Source of the DNA: Paraburkholderia madseniana
GTDB taxonomy: Bacteria > Pseudomonadota > Gammaproteobacteria > Burkholderiales > Burkholderiaceae
DNA: 38,320 nt
NCBI RefSeq assembly: GCF_009690905.1
Contig: NZ_VOSW01000090.1
Location: forward strand, 1 to 38,320
Direction: 5' to 3'
Numbering within the stretch: the first letter of the stretch is position 1; each line of letters opens with the position of its first letter. Under the pieces are notes generated by a model, which did no database searches, was not told the origin of the DNA, and saw only the letters and a list, made by a program, of their open reading frames with translations. Below, one piece after another: positions 1 through 7,767 of this stretch. The translations under genes and the position numbers were made by a program.

Positions 1-598
1 CCCTGTGCGGGGCGGCACCTACTTTTCTTTGCATGCCGCAAAGAAAAGTAGGCAAAAGAAAGCGGCTCAAACCGCTAATGCTAAGTGGGCACCGTGGTCT
101 GCTGCGGGTAGTGGTGCATCTGGAATCCGTGTTCTCGCACATTCAGCGCTAGTGACAAAGGAGTCATCAGCTCCCACTCCGCACTGCGTGCGTCGCGGAC
201 GGGTCTGTATGGGAAACCAGGGGCTTCGGTTGAGGTCTGTGGGGGCCGTCGGCTTCGCCTCGGCGAGGTTCCTCTGCACTCCCTTGGGAACCCCACCTCA
301 AACGAGGTGTCGGTGCGATGACGAGCCACGCCCCGATGGCGAGACGTGGGCACCAAAACGTAGCGGGTGGTTTTATGAAGTACGCTTCGGCGCGCGCAGC
401 GCCGCCGGAAGTATGACGCCCTTGTCACTGGCGTATGCAGGTGCACGAACACAGATTCCAGATGCACCACTACCCCTGGCAAACTACGGTGCCCACTTAG
501 CAGGAGTGGTTTGAGCCGCTTTCTTTTGCCTACTTTTCTTTGCGGCATGCAAAGAAAAGTAGGTGCCGCCCCGCACAGGGGCAACGCTAATCGACCAC
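1..598. repeat. Dispersed repeat element with long inverted arms
   Basis: Positions 1-167 and 413-580 are imperfect inverted copies of each other: nearly identical over the outer 80 bases and still clearly alignable to the ends of the arms. Each arm has a nested small inverted repeat around a CTTTGC/GCAAAG core (about 20-52 and 530-562). The outer end carries a GCCCC-TGTGC-GGGGC stem-loop (570-584 read on the minus strand), followed by a conserved flank to about 598. The same flank, stem-loop and arm start recur at 38181-38231. The open frames across this element on both strands arise from the palindromic structure and should not be called genes. It encodes no recognisable transposase. The true left boundary lies outside the window. 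It resembles intergenic repeat families seen in Burkholderiaceae, but I cannot name it. Confidence 0.85.
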
Positions 599-695
599 TA
601 GCAAATCAAGGAAAGGCCAACGCCCCAGGAACACGGACAAAAAGCGCCGCGAAGGCAAAAAACCTTAAATCCAAAACCCCTGGAGCAAACCAAAA

Positions 696-2153
696 ATGCC
701 GACGCTAGTCCTAAAAGATCCATCTCTCCTGAAAACAAAAGCCTACATAGCAGGCGAATGGCAATCCGACGACGGCACGACGTTCGAAGTAAAAAACCCC
801 GCCACAGGCGAAACAATCGCCACAGTGCCCCGCATGGGCACACCCGAAACCCGCCGTGCAATCGACACGGCTAACGCCGCCTGGCCAGCATGGCGAGCCA
901 CCACCGCCAAACAACGCGCCACGATCCTGCGTAAATGGCATGACCTCATGCTGGAAAACGCCGACGATCTGGCAAAGATCCTCACCACCGAACAAGGCAA
1001 GCCCCTCGCCGAAGCCAAAGGCGAAATCCTCTACGCCGCCTCGTTCCTGGAATGGTTCGCAGAAGAAGGCAAACGCGTCAACGGCGACACCATCCCCACT
1101 CCGGCAAACGACAAACGCATCATCGTGACGAAAGAACCGATCGGTGTCTGCGCAGCCATCACGCCGTGGAATTTCCCGGCAGCCATGATCACTCGCAAGG
1201 TCGGCCCCGCACTCGCAGCCGGCTGCCCGATCATAGTCAAACCGGCCGAAGCCACGCCGCTCTCGGCGCTCGCCCTCGCCGTGCTGGCCGAACGCGCCGG
1301 TGTGCCGCGCGGCGTGTTCAACGTCGTCACCGGTGAGCCGAAAGCCATCGGCGCGGAAATGACCGGCAATCCGATCGTGCGCAAACTGTCGTTCACCGGC
1401 TCGACGCCGGTCGGCCGTCTGCTGATGGCGCAGTGCGCGCCGACGGTCAAGAAAGTGTCGCTCGAACTCGGTGGCAACGCACCGTTCATCGTCTTCGAAG
1501 ATGCGGATCTGGATGCGGCCGTCGCGGGCGCCATCGCGTCGAAATATCGCAATAGCGGCCAGACCTGCGTCTGCACGAATCGCTTCTACGTGCACGATAA
1601 AGTCTACGACGCATTCGCCGAAAAACTGCGCGTCGCCGTCGAACAACTCAAGGTCGGCCGCGGTACCGAAGACGGCGTCACTCAAGGTCCGCTGATCAAC
1701 GAAGCCGCCGTGCTCAAGGTCGAATCGCATATCGAAGACGCCCTCGCCAAAGGCGCACGCATCGTCACCGGCGGCAAGCGCCATGCGCTCGGTCATGGCT
1801 TCTTCGAACCAACCGTGCTCGCGGATGTCACGCCGGCCATGAAGGTCGCTCGCGACGAAACCTTCGGCCCGCTCGCGCCGCTGTTCCGCTTCTCGTCGGA
1901 TGAAGAAGTGATCCGCCTCGCCAACGATACGGAATTCGGCCTCGCGTCGTACTTCTATAGTCGCGATATTGGCCGCGTGTGGCGTGTCGCCGAGGCGCTC
2001 GAATATGGCATGGTGGGTATCAACACCGGCCTGATTTCGAACGAGGTCGCGCCGTTCGGTGGCGTCAAGCAATCCGGTCTCGGCCGCGAAGGCTCGCACT
2101 ACGGTATCGACGACTACGTCGTCATCAAGTACATGTGTGTCGGCGGTATCTGA
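696..2153 (+). CDS. gabD: NAD(P)-dependent succinate-semialdehyde dehydrogenase (GabD-like)
   Basis: Aldehyde dehydrogenase superfamily enzyme, 485 residues, the usual length for cytosolic SSADH. It would oxidise succinate semialdehyde to succinate in the GABA shunt. Visible motifs are the N-terminal Rossmann region with TPWNFP (about 157-162), the FTGST cofactor loop (233-237), catalytic Glu257 in LELGG and catalytic Cys291 in SGQTCVC. The second cysteine, Cys293, matches the CxC arrangement seen in SSADHs, where it can form a redox disulfide. The ATG at 696 is preceded by GGAG at a suitable distance. The gene stands alone: no GABA aminotransferase or regulator is adjacent, so substrate assignment rests on sequence character; glutarate semialdehyde is an alternative. 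The first 400-500 bases are markedly A+C rich compared with the rest of the gene. Confidence 0.85.
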   Translation: MPTLVLKDPSLLKTKAYIAGEWQSDDGTTFEVKNPATGETIATVPRMGTPETRRAIDTANAAWPAWRATTAKQRATILRKWHDLMLENADDLAKILTTEQGKPLAEAKGEILYAASFLEWFAEEGKRVNGDTIPTPANDKRIIVTKEPIGVCAAITPWNFPAAMITRKVGPALAAGCPIIVKPAEATPLSALALAVLAERAGVPRGVFNVVTGEPKAIGAEMTGNPIVRKLSFTGSTPVGRLLMAQCAPTVKKVSLELGGNAPFIVFEDADLDAAVAGAIASKYRNSGQTCVCTNRFYVHDKVYDAFAEKLRVAVEQLKVGRGTEDGVTQGPLINEAAVLKVESHIEDALAKGARIVTGGKRHALGHGFFEPTVLADVTPAMKVARDETFGPLAPLFRFSSDEEVIRLANDTEFGLASYFYSRDIGRVWRVAEALEYGMVGINTGLISNEVAPFGGVKQSGLGREGSHYGIDDYVVIKYMCVGGI

Positions 2154-2170
2154 GCCTTTACCGTAAAGGC
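2154..2170 (+). terminator. Possible stem-loop after gabD-like gene
   Basis: GCCTTTAC and GTAAAGGC are perfect 8-base complements separated by one base, directly after the stop codon. The downstream T content is poor, so intrinsic termination is only possible. Confidence 0.35.
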
Positions 2171-2282
2171 TTGAATATTGAACTTACGCTGGAAGCTACG
2201 CCTACAGAATCCCGTTGCGCGTAGCACTTAGTGAAGTGCACCTGGCGCGCAAATCGGTTCGCGCGCGAACTCCACCTCTCTA

Positions 2283-2540
2283 TTTAGAGTTGCCGCCGAG
2301 CCGTTCCGGCGTGGCGTACTGATCCATCGCACGCGCGACCACAGTCTGTTGCAATGCATGGCCGACGCCGGCCTGCCATTCGACGGAATCAGCCCGAATT
2401 TTCTCGATCGCGCACTTGGCGTACACGGCGACATCACACCATGCGTCAACTCGATTGAGTCGTTACATGACGGCGACGCCTTTCTGCTGTGCACGGATGG
2501 TCTATGGCATGCGGTGCCCAACACGAACATCACGGCAAGG
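2283..2540 (+). pseudogene. PP2C-family protein phosphatase remnant
   Basis: The frame running through 2283-2510 reads like the middle of a bacterial PP2C (Stp1/PrpC-type) serine/threonine phosphatase: an RGVLIHRTRDHSLLQ stretch (about 2310-2354), ALGVHGD, and DAFLLCTDGLW (about 2475-2507), the last matching the conserved (F)LLCSDGLxxxL motif. There is no N-terminal metal-binding region and the family resemblance ends just after 2520, so only about 75 residues survive. There is no credible start. It is probably the relic of a PP2C gene, perhaps once part of a larger kinase/phosphatase locus. The 3' boundary is approximate. Confidence 0.6.
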
Positions 2541-2599
2541 CTACGAGCGGCGACGAACACGTGCGCCATCGCCAGCACAAACGAACCCATCGCGATTTC

Positions 2600-2749
2600 G
2601 ATCTCCTTGATGCCGTTTGCATCGAGCCTGGCTACGTAGCGTTTGACCGTTTCGACCGCCACGCCCAGGGTCTCAGCAACACTGTCAGGAGTCCAACCTC
2701 TCTCGAACAACTTCACCGCCTCAAGGCGCCGCACTAACGGACGCCCGTT
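2600..2749 (-). pseudogene. Helix-turn-helix fragment, probably transposase or recombinase relic
   Basis: Reading leftwards from about 2749, the frame gives RRLEAVKLFERGWTPDSVAE, then TLGVAVETVKRYVARL, a typical helix-turn-helix as found at the N-terminus of IS transposases and some regulators. After about 45 residues the frame turns into sequence of no recognisable character that lies antisense to the PP2C remnant. It is not a complete gene. It faces the phosphatase remnant, so the two broken pieces meet near 2540-2600. Confidence 0.4.
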
Positions 2750-3058
2750 AGCCGACCGGAGTCAACACTTGTACATCGTCTTTTGGGGACCAACGGAACG
2801 GAAACTGACCTAAGAAGGTCGGCTGAAATGTCCATTCGGGAACTACGCGACAGCTCGGGGGCCCGTGATACCGAAATGTCTACCGAATGGTTCGCAGACG
2901 CCGGCATCCACAGCCTATACTTCATACTAACCGACGAATGCCTGGCGATACCGAAGCGCCCGGCAGCACAGGCTAGCGTGAACCGCAGACCGCCTGTATA
3001 CGGTCCTGGAGCACTTGCCGTCGGTCTTTGCGAGATCAATGCGAACCCGGAGGAGCAC
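2750..3058. other. Intergenic stretch without recognised gene
   Basis: Open frames cross this stretch on both strands, including an in-frame upstream extension of the small gene at 3059, but none has a family resemblance or a good start. It adjoins the gene scraps at 2283-2749 and may be decayed sequence. Confidence 0.4.
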
Positions 3059-3265
3059 ATGAGCACCACCATCGTCGCAGGCGAGCAACTCCGGGCCGTC
3101 GGGCTCGTCACCGCGGTAAATGTCTGCCTGCTCCTCAAGACCTCAGCGCTGCTCCTCTCCTATCCGTTTTTCTTTCAAGGTTCCGCCCTCAAATTCGAGA
3201 ATCACGCGTTCCGCGAAATGGCGATCGTGGCAGCCGCACTGGAGGCCGTTTCGTGGCCTACGTGA
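3059..3265 (+). CDS. Small hypothetical protein, possible membrane peptide
   Basis: 68-residue frame starting at an ATG preceded closely by GGAGGA (3051-3056), the best ribosome site in this stretch. Residues 13-36 form a mostly apolar segment containing AVGLVTAVNVCLLL and ALLLSYPFFF that could span the membrane; the rest is featureless. The same frame is open back to 2783, but the upstream part has no good start signal. I do not recognise it. It ends about 107 bases before the glycosyltransferase gene on the same strand and could be co-transcribed with it, or could be a decayed relic like the material upstream. Confidence 0.35.
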   Translation: MSTTIVAGEQLRAVGLVTAVNVCLLLKTSALLLSYPFFFQGSALKFENHAFREMAIVAAALEAVSWPT

Positions 3266-3372
3266 CGTGGCGCATTACCAGTCATCCAGCGGAGCCGCTG
3301 TTGCGCTAAATGACGTTTGGTTTTCTCTCCGGCTGGGAATGATGTCGAACCCGATACGATGGAGGGCATCAC

Positions 3373-5628
3373 ATGAACGATTTGACCCCTGAAAAACCGC
3401 CGATCCATATCACCGTCATAGCGATTGCTTATGTGATCTGCGGACTGTGGTACTTCAGTTGGCGCCTGACAGCCATCAACTGGCATCTCCCGCTTTTTTC
3501 GATCCCGCTCTACGGCGCAGAACTATTCGGTTTCGTCACAGGCTTGCTTTACCTCTTGATGACCTATCGGTTAGCCGTACGCGCGGTGCCAACGCCGATA
3601 CGCGATGCGACCGTCGACGTGTTCGTGCCGACGTATAACGAGTCGGCCGAGCTGGTTCGCCGCACGTTGCAGGCAGCGCAAAATATCAGGTATCCGCACC
3701 GGACCTGGTTGCTCGACGACGGCCATCGCGAGGAAATGCTGGTGCTGGCACGCGAACTCGGCTGCGACTACCTTGCGCGAAGTGAAAACAGTCACGCGAA
3801 GGCTGGCAATCTGAACAACGCCCTCGAACACAGCAACGGCGAATTCATCGCGATCTTCGACGCGGACCATGCGGCGCGCAAGGATTTCCTCGACAAGACG
3901 CTAGGCTACTTTGCCGATCCGACGGTCGCATTCGTACAGACGCCGCAGGACTTCTACAACGTCGATTCATTCAATCATCGCATGGGAGGGCGTCGCGTCT
4001 GGAACGAGCAGTCGCTCTTCTTCAAAGTTATCCAGCGCGGCAAGGATACGTGGAATGCAACCTTCTTCTGCGGTAGCTGCGCGGTGCTACGCCGCAGCGC
4101 GCTGGAAGCGATCGGCGGCTTTGCGACCGAGACGGTCACAGAAGATATCCACACATCGATCAAGCTGCACAAGCAGGGATATCGCTCGGTGTACCAGCCG
4201 GAATCGCTTGCATTCGGACTGGCTCCGCATAGCATCGACACCTACCTGCAGCAGCGGATTCGTTGGGGCATGGGTGGTATGCAGGTGCTACGGCGCGAGC
4301 ACATTCTTTCCAGCCCTGGGCTGACGTTGGCGCAGCGGCTGAACTATCTCGCGTCGATGCTCATTTACTTCGAGGGATGGCAAAAGCTCGTCTTCTTCAT
4401 CACTTCGCCCGCGGTATTCTTCTTTGGCATCTTGCCAATCAGCGCACCGATGAGCGAATTTCTGACCTATTTCCTGGTGTACTACGCGCTTTCGTCGCTG
4501 ATGTACACGGAACTGGCACGGGGCTACGGCGCGTTGTTTCTGAGCGAGCAGTACGGCATGGTGCGCTTCTTTGCATTCATGTTAACGACCGCAGGCCTGT
4601 TTCGCAAGAAGATCGGCTTCTCGGTCACCAGCAAGGAATTGTCGCTTGCGGGCCGCGCCTGGCTCTGGCTGTCGCCATCGCTAATTGTTGCAGGGCTGAC
4701 CGCATTGAGCATTCCGGTCGGCTTCTACCGGATGTATCACGGCACGTTACCGGTGAGTGCCGGTGCCGCGAACACAGTATGGGCATGCTCCACGATCGCA
4801 ACCGCGAGTGTCATCGCATGGTTCAGTTATCACCGGGCGCAGAACCGACGCACCGAATATCGCTTCCCATTGCATATACCGATGATGCTGACTCTGGACG
4901 GCAGGTCGTGTCTGGGTCTATCGGAGGACCTTTCTGCAAGCGGTGCGCTTTACCACGGAGAAGTTCCCGTCTGGTTGTCGCCTGAAAGCAGCCCTGAGGT
5001 CGAGATCCACCTGCCGAACCTCGTCATACGTACAAAGGCCAGTGTTACGTTCGTCGGAGGCGATCGCGGCATCGCCAATTCTGATCGAACAATCGGATTG
5101 CGCTTTAGCTGGGCTTCGGCAGACCTGAGTCGCCCACTTGAGACGTTCCTGTTCGGCAGCAGTCTGCAATTCGAACAGGGAGGCGTGACTGACCAGCGGA
5201 CAACCCTGTTGACGCGTCTTGCGCGCGGCACCCCCACCAGTACGAGTGTGCTGGGTGCGGGTACTCATTGGGCGCCGGGATTCTTGATCCGGTCACGCGA
5301 CGCTCATCCGGTACCCGTTGCCGTGGTGTCGGCGGTACGCGATACCGGCGACATGTGGTGGATCCTCTGCAATGGCGAGTTCGACACGAGCCAGGAGGTA
5401 TTTCTGCGCCAGCGCCAGGCGGGCAGTGAAACGACGCAGCGCGTCTCATTGGGTTCGAGCGGAAGCCTGGATACGCCGACTGGGCAAATGCATCTATACA
5501 ACGTCACGTCGCGTCATTCGCTGACGCTGCAAAATCTCGGGAACGAAGATGAGGAAAACCACGCCGAACAATCGAGCAATACCTCGCCGGATAGCGATCG
5601 CAATCGCCGCTTGCGCCCTGCCATTTAG
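3373..5628 (+). CDS. Cellulose-synthase-like processive glycosyltransferase with PilZ domain
   Basis: 751-residue inner-membrane family 2 glycosyltransferase of the BcsA type. Two membrane segments (about 11-30, 42-64) precede the GT-A domain, with VPTYNES (85-91), DDG (115-117), DAD (163-165), FFCGSCAVLRR (231-241), TED (256-258) and QQRIRW (293-298). Further membrane segments follow (about 338-485). FSVTSK (416-421) fits the FxVTxK gating-loop motif of BcsA. A C-terminal PilZ domain has R493-x3-R497 and DLSASG (519-524), the two c-di-GMP contact motifs, so activity is probably stimulated by c-di-GMP. The last 150 residues are unassigned. A GGAGGG ribosome site lies just upstream of 3373. 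The next gene (BcsS family) overlaps by 80 bases. No BcsB, BcsZ or BcsC is present, so the product may be cellulose or another beta-glucan. Confidence 0.85.
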   Translation: MNDLTPEKPPIHITVIAIAYVICGLWYFSWRLTAINWHLPLFSIPLYGAELFGFVTGLLYLLMTYRLAVRAVPTPIRDATVDVFVPTYNESAELVRRTLQAAQNIRYPHRTWLLDDGHREEMLVLARELGCDYLARSENSHAKAGNLNNALEHSNGEFIAIFDADHAARKDFLDKTLGYFADPTVAFVQTPQDFYNVDSFNHRMGGRRVWNEQSLFFKVIQRGKDTWNATFFCGSCAVLRRSALEAIGGFATETVTEDIHTSIKLHKQGYRSVYQPESLAFGLAPHSIDTYLQQRIRWGMGGMQVLRREHILSSPGLTLAQRLNYLASMLIYFEGWQKLVFFITSPAVFFFGILPISAPMSEFLTYFLVYYALSSLMYTELARGYGALFLSEQYGMVRFFAFMLTTAGLFRKKIGFSVTSKELSLAGRAWLWLSPSLIVAGLTALSIPVGFYRMYHGTLPVSAGAANTVWACSTIATASVIAWFSYHRAQNRRTEYRFPLHIPMMLTLDGRSCLGLSEDLSASGALYHGEVPVWLSPESSPEVEIHLPNLVIRTKASVTFVGGDRGIANSDRTIGLRFSWASADLSRPLETFLFGSSLQFEQGGVTDQRTTLLTRLARGTPTSTSVLGAGTHWAPGFLIRSRDAHPVPVAVVSAVRDTGDMWWILCNGEFDTSQEVFLRQRQAGSETTQRVSLGSSGSLDTPTGQMHLYNVTSRHSLTLQNLGNEDEENHAEQSSNTSPDSDRNRRLRPAI

Positions 5629-6268
5629 CCTGTCGGCGCACGCAGGGGAGCCGTTGATATTTGCCGGCGCATCGATCGCCGAGCAAGGCGAACGCAACGA
5701 ATACCTCGGCGGCACGGCACCATTTTTTTCAAGTCGATTCCTGACCGAGCGGCTCGCGATCAGCGACTATTACTATCAGTACGGCACGAACGGAACGACT
5801 GTCAAGGTCAGGGGGCAGGCAGTCGAGGCAGCCATGGGCGCGCAGGCTGCCTGGCAAGGCGGATGGGTTGAAGCATCGACCGGTCCGCGGTTTCGCGATA
5901 ACCGCGTGACACCATCCGGTGCTAACGCACGTGCCGACGGCAGCCAGTGGGGGCTCTCGCTTGGTTTGCAGGGTGAGCAGCATTTCGGTCAGGAATGGGC
6001 TTTTAACGGGATTGGTTTTTACACGATCGGACCGGCATCCTATTGGGGCCGAGCCCGCTTTCTGCATCGAACGTTCGGCGATGCGTGGGCCGGCGTCGAA
6101 GTGATCAAGCACGGCGACCCCGACTATCGGGCCACGCAAGGCGGCCTTGTGCTAACGGGCATCAAGATTGGCGAGAAATTCGACATGGGCTTCTATGCCG
6201 GCGTGAAGAAGACGAGCGGCCAGCCACGTTCCTTTTATGGCGGTATTGAACTGACCAAGGGATTCTGA
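5549..6268 (+). CDS. bcsS: BcsS-family exported protein
   Basis: 239 residues. The N-terminus has an arginine-containing start, a hydrophobic core (about 15-28) and a likely signal peptidase site after SAHA. The mature part is rich in Gly and aromatic residues with alternating patterns (for example GASIAEQGERNEY near its start and GVKKTSGQPRSFYGGIEL near the end), as expected for an outer-membrane beta-barrel-like protein. This matches the cellulose biosynthesis protein BcsS family, whose role is poorly known. The start codon lies inside the 3' end of the glycosyltransferase gene (80-base overlap), which strongly suggests translational coupling and a joint function in polysaccharide production or export. 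The family call is from overall character and context. Confidence 0.65.
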   Translation: MRKTTPNNRAIPRRIAIAIAACALPFSLSAHAGEPLIFAGASIAEQGERNEYLGGTAPFFSSRFLTERLAISDYYYQYGTNGTTVKVRGQAVEAAMGAQAAWQGGWVEASTGPRFRDNRVTPSGANARADGSQWGLSLGLQGEQHFGQEWAFNGIGFYTIGPASYWGRARFLHRTFGDAWAGVEVIKHGDPDYRATQGGLVLTGIKIGEKFDMGFYAGVKKTSGQPRSFYGGIELTKGF

Positions 6269-6420
6269 CCCTGCGCTCCGAAACCACGATCAATGCAATC
6301 GGAGTACTACTGGCCAAGGAACCGGGCGCGCTACGGCAAACGCTCGGCGAGCGTGGCGAATGGCAATTATCCTCAAAGGCCCTTGCCGAACTCACCGCTA
6401 CGGCATTTTCAGCGTATCGC

Positions 6421-7557
6421 TCAGAACGAATGGCGAATGCCGGCCATCACGCCGAGTTGCCCGATGCCTGGCGCCGGCGTCGTGCCTCCGCCACCTTGGC
6501 TCACCGTATAAGCGGCATGCGGGCTATTGAACAGATACGCACCCTGCAGGTAAACCGCGGAACGCTTCGACAACAGATATGTGGTGCGTAGCGCAGCGAT
6601 TGTGCCGCGGGTATCGTCGGCACGATTGATAATGCGGTACACGCCGCCGTCGAGAATGAATGCAGGCGTCACGTTATAGGCCGCAGTCACGTAGTACAGA
6701 TTCGAGCGCACATCCGGCAACGCCGGCGACACCGTCTCGACGTGACGGCCAAGCCAACCCGCCCCGAGTTTTACCGGGCCGATGTGTCCGTAGCCGTTCA
6801 ACTGCATCCGCACGTCCTTGTCGCCGGATTGTGTCAGCGCAAAAGGCGCCGTGCCGTCGAACAGATTCGCGGCCGCGCCCGGGCCGCCGCGTTGCTCGTC
6901 ATAGGCGCCCGCCATGCCGTAGCCGTTCATGTCATAACGCAACATCGTCGACCATTCGCGGCAACTCTGCGAACTGCCCGGAATCGACCCCACACAGGTG
7001 CCCTGCCCCGGCGAATTGCCGGTACCCGCTGAATCGCGGCCGAACGAATAGGTCGCGCCGAACGTGAAGCCCGAGAACGTGCCTTTATACGCAATCGTGT
7101 TGTCGCTGCGCGCGCTCGGCATGTACTGATCGAACGAACCCGTGCCACCGTATATATCAGGGCCGAGCAGATCGGAATCGAGTATCGCCCAATAGGTCAT
7201 CGTGTACTGGCGGCCGAAAGTCAACGTACCGTAGGGACTCTCGAGACCCACAAAGGCTTGCCGTCCAAACAACCGGCCACCCTGATTGAGCGTGCCGGCT
7301 TTGGTGTTAAAGCCGCTTTCCAGTACGAAGACCGCGGACAACCCGCCGCCCAATCCCTCCTTGCCGCGAATCCCCCAGCGCGACGGAAATTCGCCGGTGA
7401 TGCCCGGCATCCGCACGACGCTATCGCCCGCTGCGTTTGCATGCGTCACCAGTTCGATGCCGGTATCGATGATTCCGTACAACGTCACGCTGCTCTGCGC
7501 GAACGACGATGCGCTGATACCGAGCAACATACTGCCCAAAGCGAGTTTGTATTTCAT
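6421..7557 (-). CDS. Gram-negative porin
   Basis: 378-residue outer-membrane trimeric porin of the betaproteobacterial general porin family. It has a signal peptide ending SSFA before QSSVTLYG, the standard mature start of these porins, plus GxGL, FGRQ and alternating beta-strand patterns, and a C-terminal RHSF ending in the phenylalanine required for outer-membrane assembly. Length is typical. It lies downstream of, and on the same strand as, the transporter/aldehyde dehydrogenase/benzoylformate decarboxylase genes, 210 bases after the transporter stop, so it may serve uptake of the same aromatic acids. The separation allows an independent promoter. Its 3' end faces the BcsS gene. Confidence 0.92.
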   Translation of the reverse strand: MKYKLALGSMLLGISASSFAQSSVTLYGIIDTGIELVTHANAAGDSVVRMPGITGEFPSRWGIRGKEGLGGGLSAVFVLESGFNTKAGTLNQGGRLFGRQAFVGLESPYGTLTFGRQYTMTYWAILDSDLLGPDIYGGTGSFDQYMPSARSDNTIAYKGTFSGFTFGATYSFGRDSAGTGNSPGQGTCVGSIPGSSQSCREWSTMLRYDMNGYGMAGAYDEQRGGPGAAANLFDGTAPFALTQSGDKDVRMQLNGYGHIGPVKLGAGWLGRHVETVSPALPDVRSNLYYVTAAYNVTPAFILDGGVYRIINRADDTRGTIAALRTTYLLSKRSAVYLQGAYLFNSPHAAYTVSQGGGGTTPAPGIGQLGVMAGIRHSF

Positions 7558-7767
7558 TATCTCCGAGTCTCCTGAACTAGTGCTTTGTATGAGCGCACAC
7601 CAATCCGTATGCGGCCCGCACGCAACGTTTTTATGTAGCGATACTAATGACAGACGTGACGATACCGACCGCTATTCAAGCCGTCCGATACGCTAAAGAT
7701 TGACTGCTTCAGATAGCGGCGATCCGCGTGTCACACCCGGTCGCCGCGATTCAGGACATTGCGTCCT

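Noticed and set aside
5..584. Open reading frames of 167-169 codons on both strands inside the repeat element
   Set aside because: They are produced by the inverted arms; the two translations mirror each other, have no good starts, and resemble no real protein family.
711..2099. Long open frame (462 codons) antisense to the gabD-like gene
   Set aside because: Shadow frame caused by GC-rich codon use; composition rich in Arg, Gly and Asp and no family motif.
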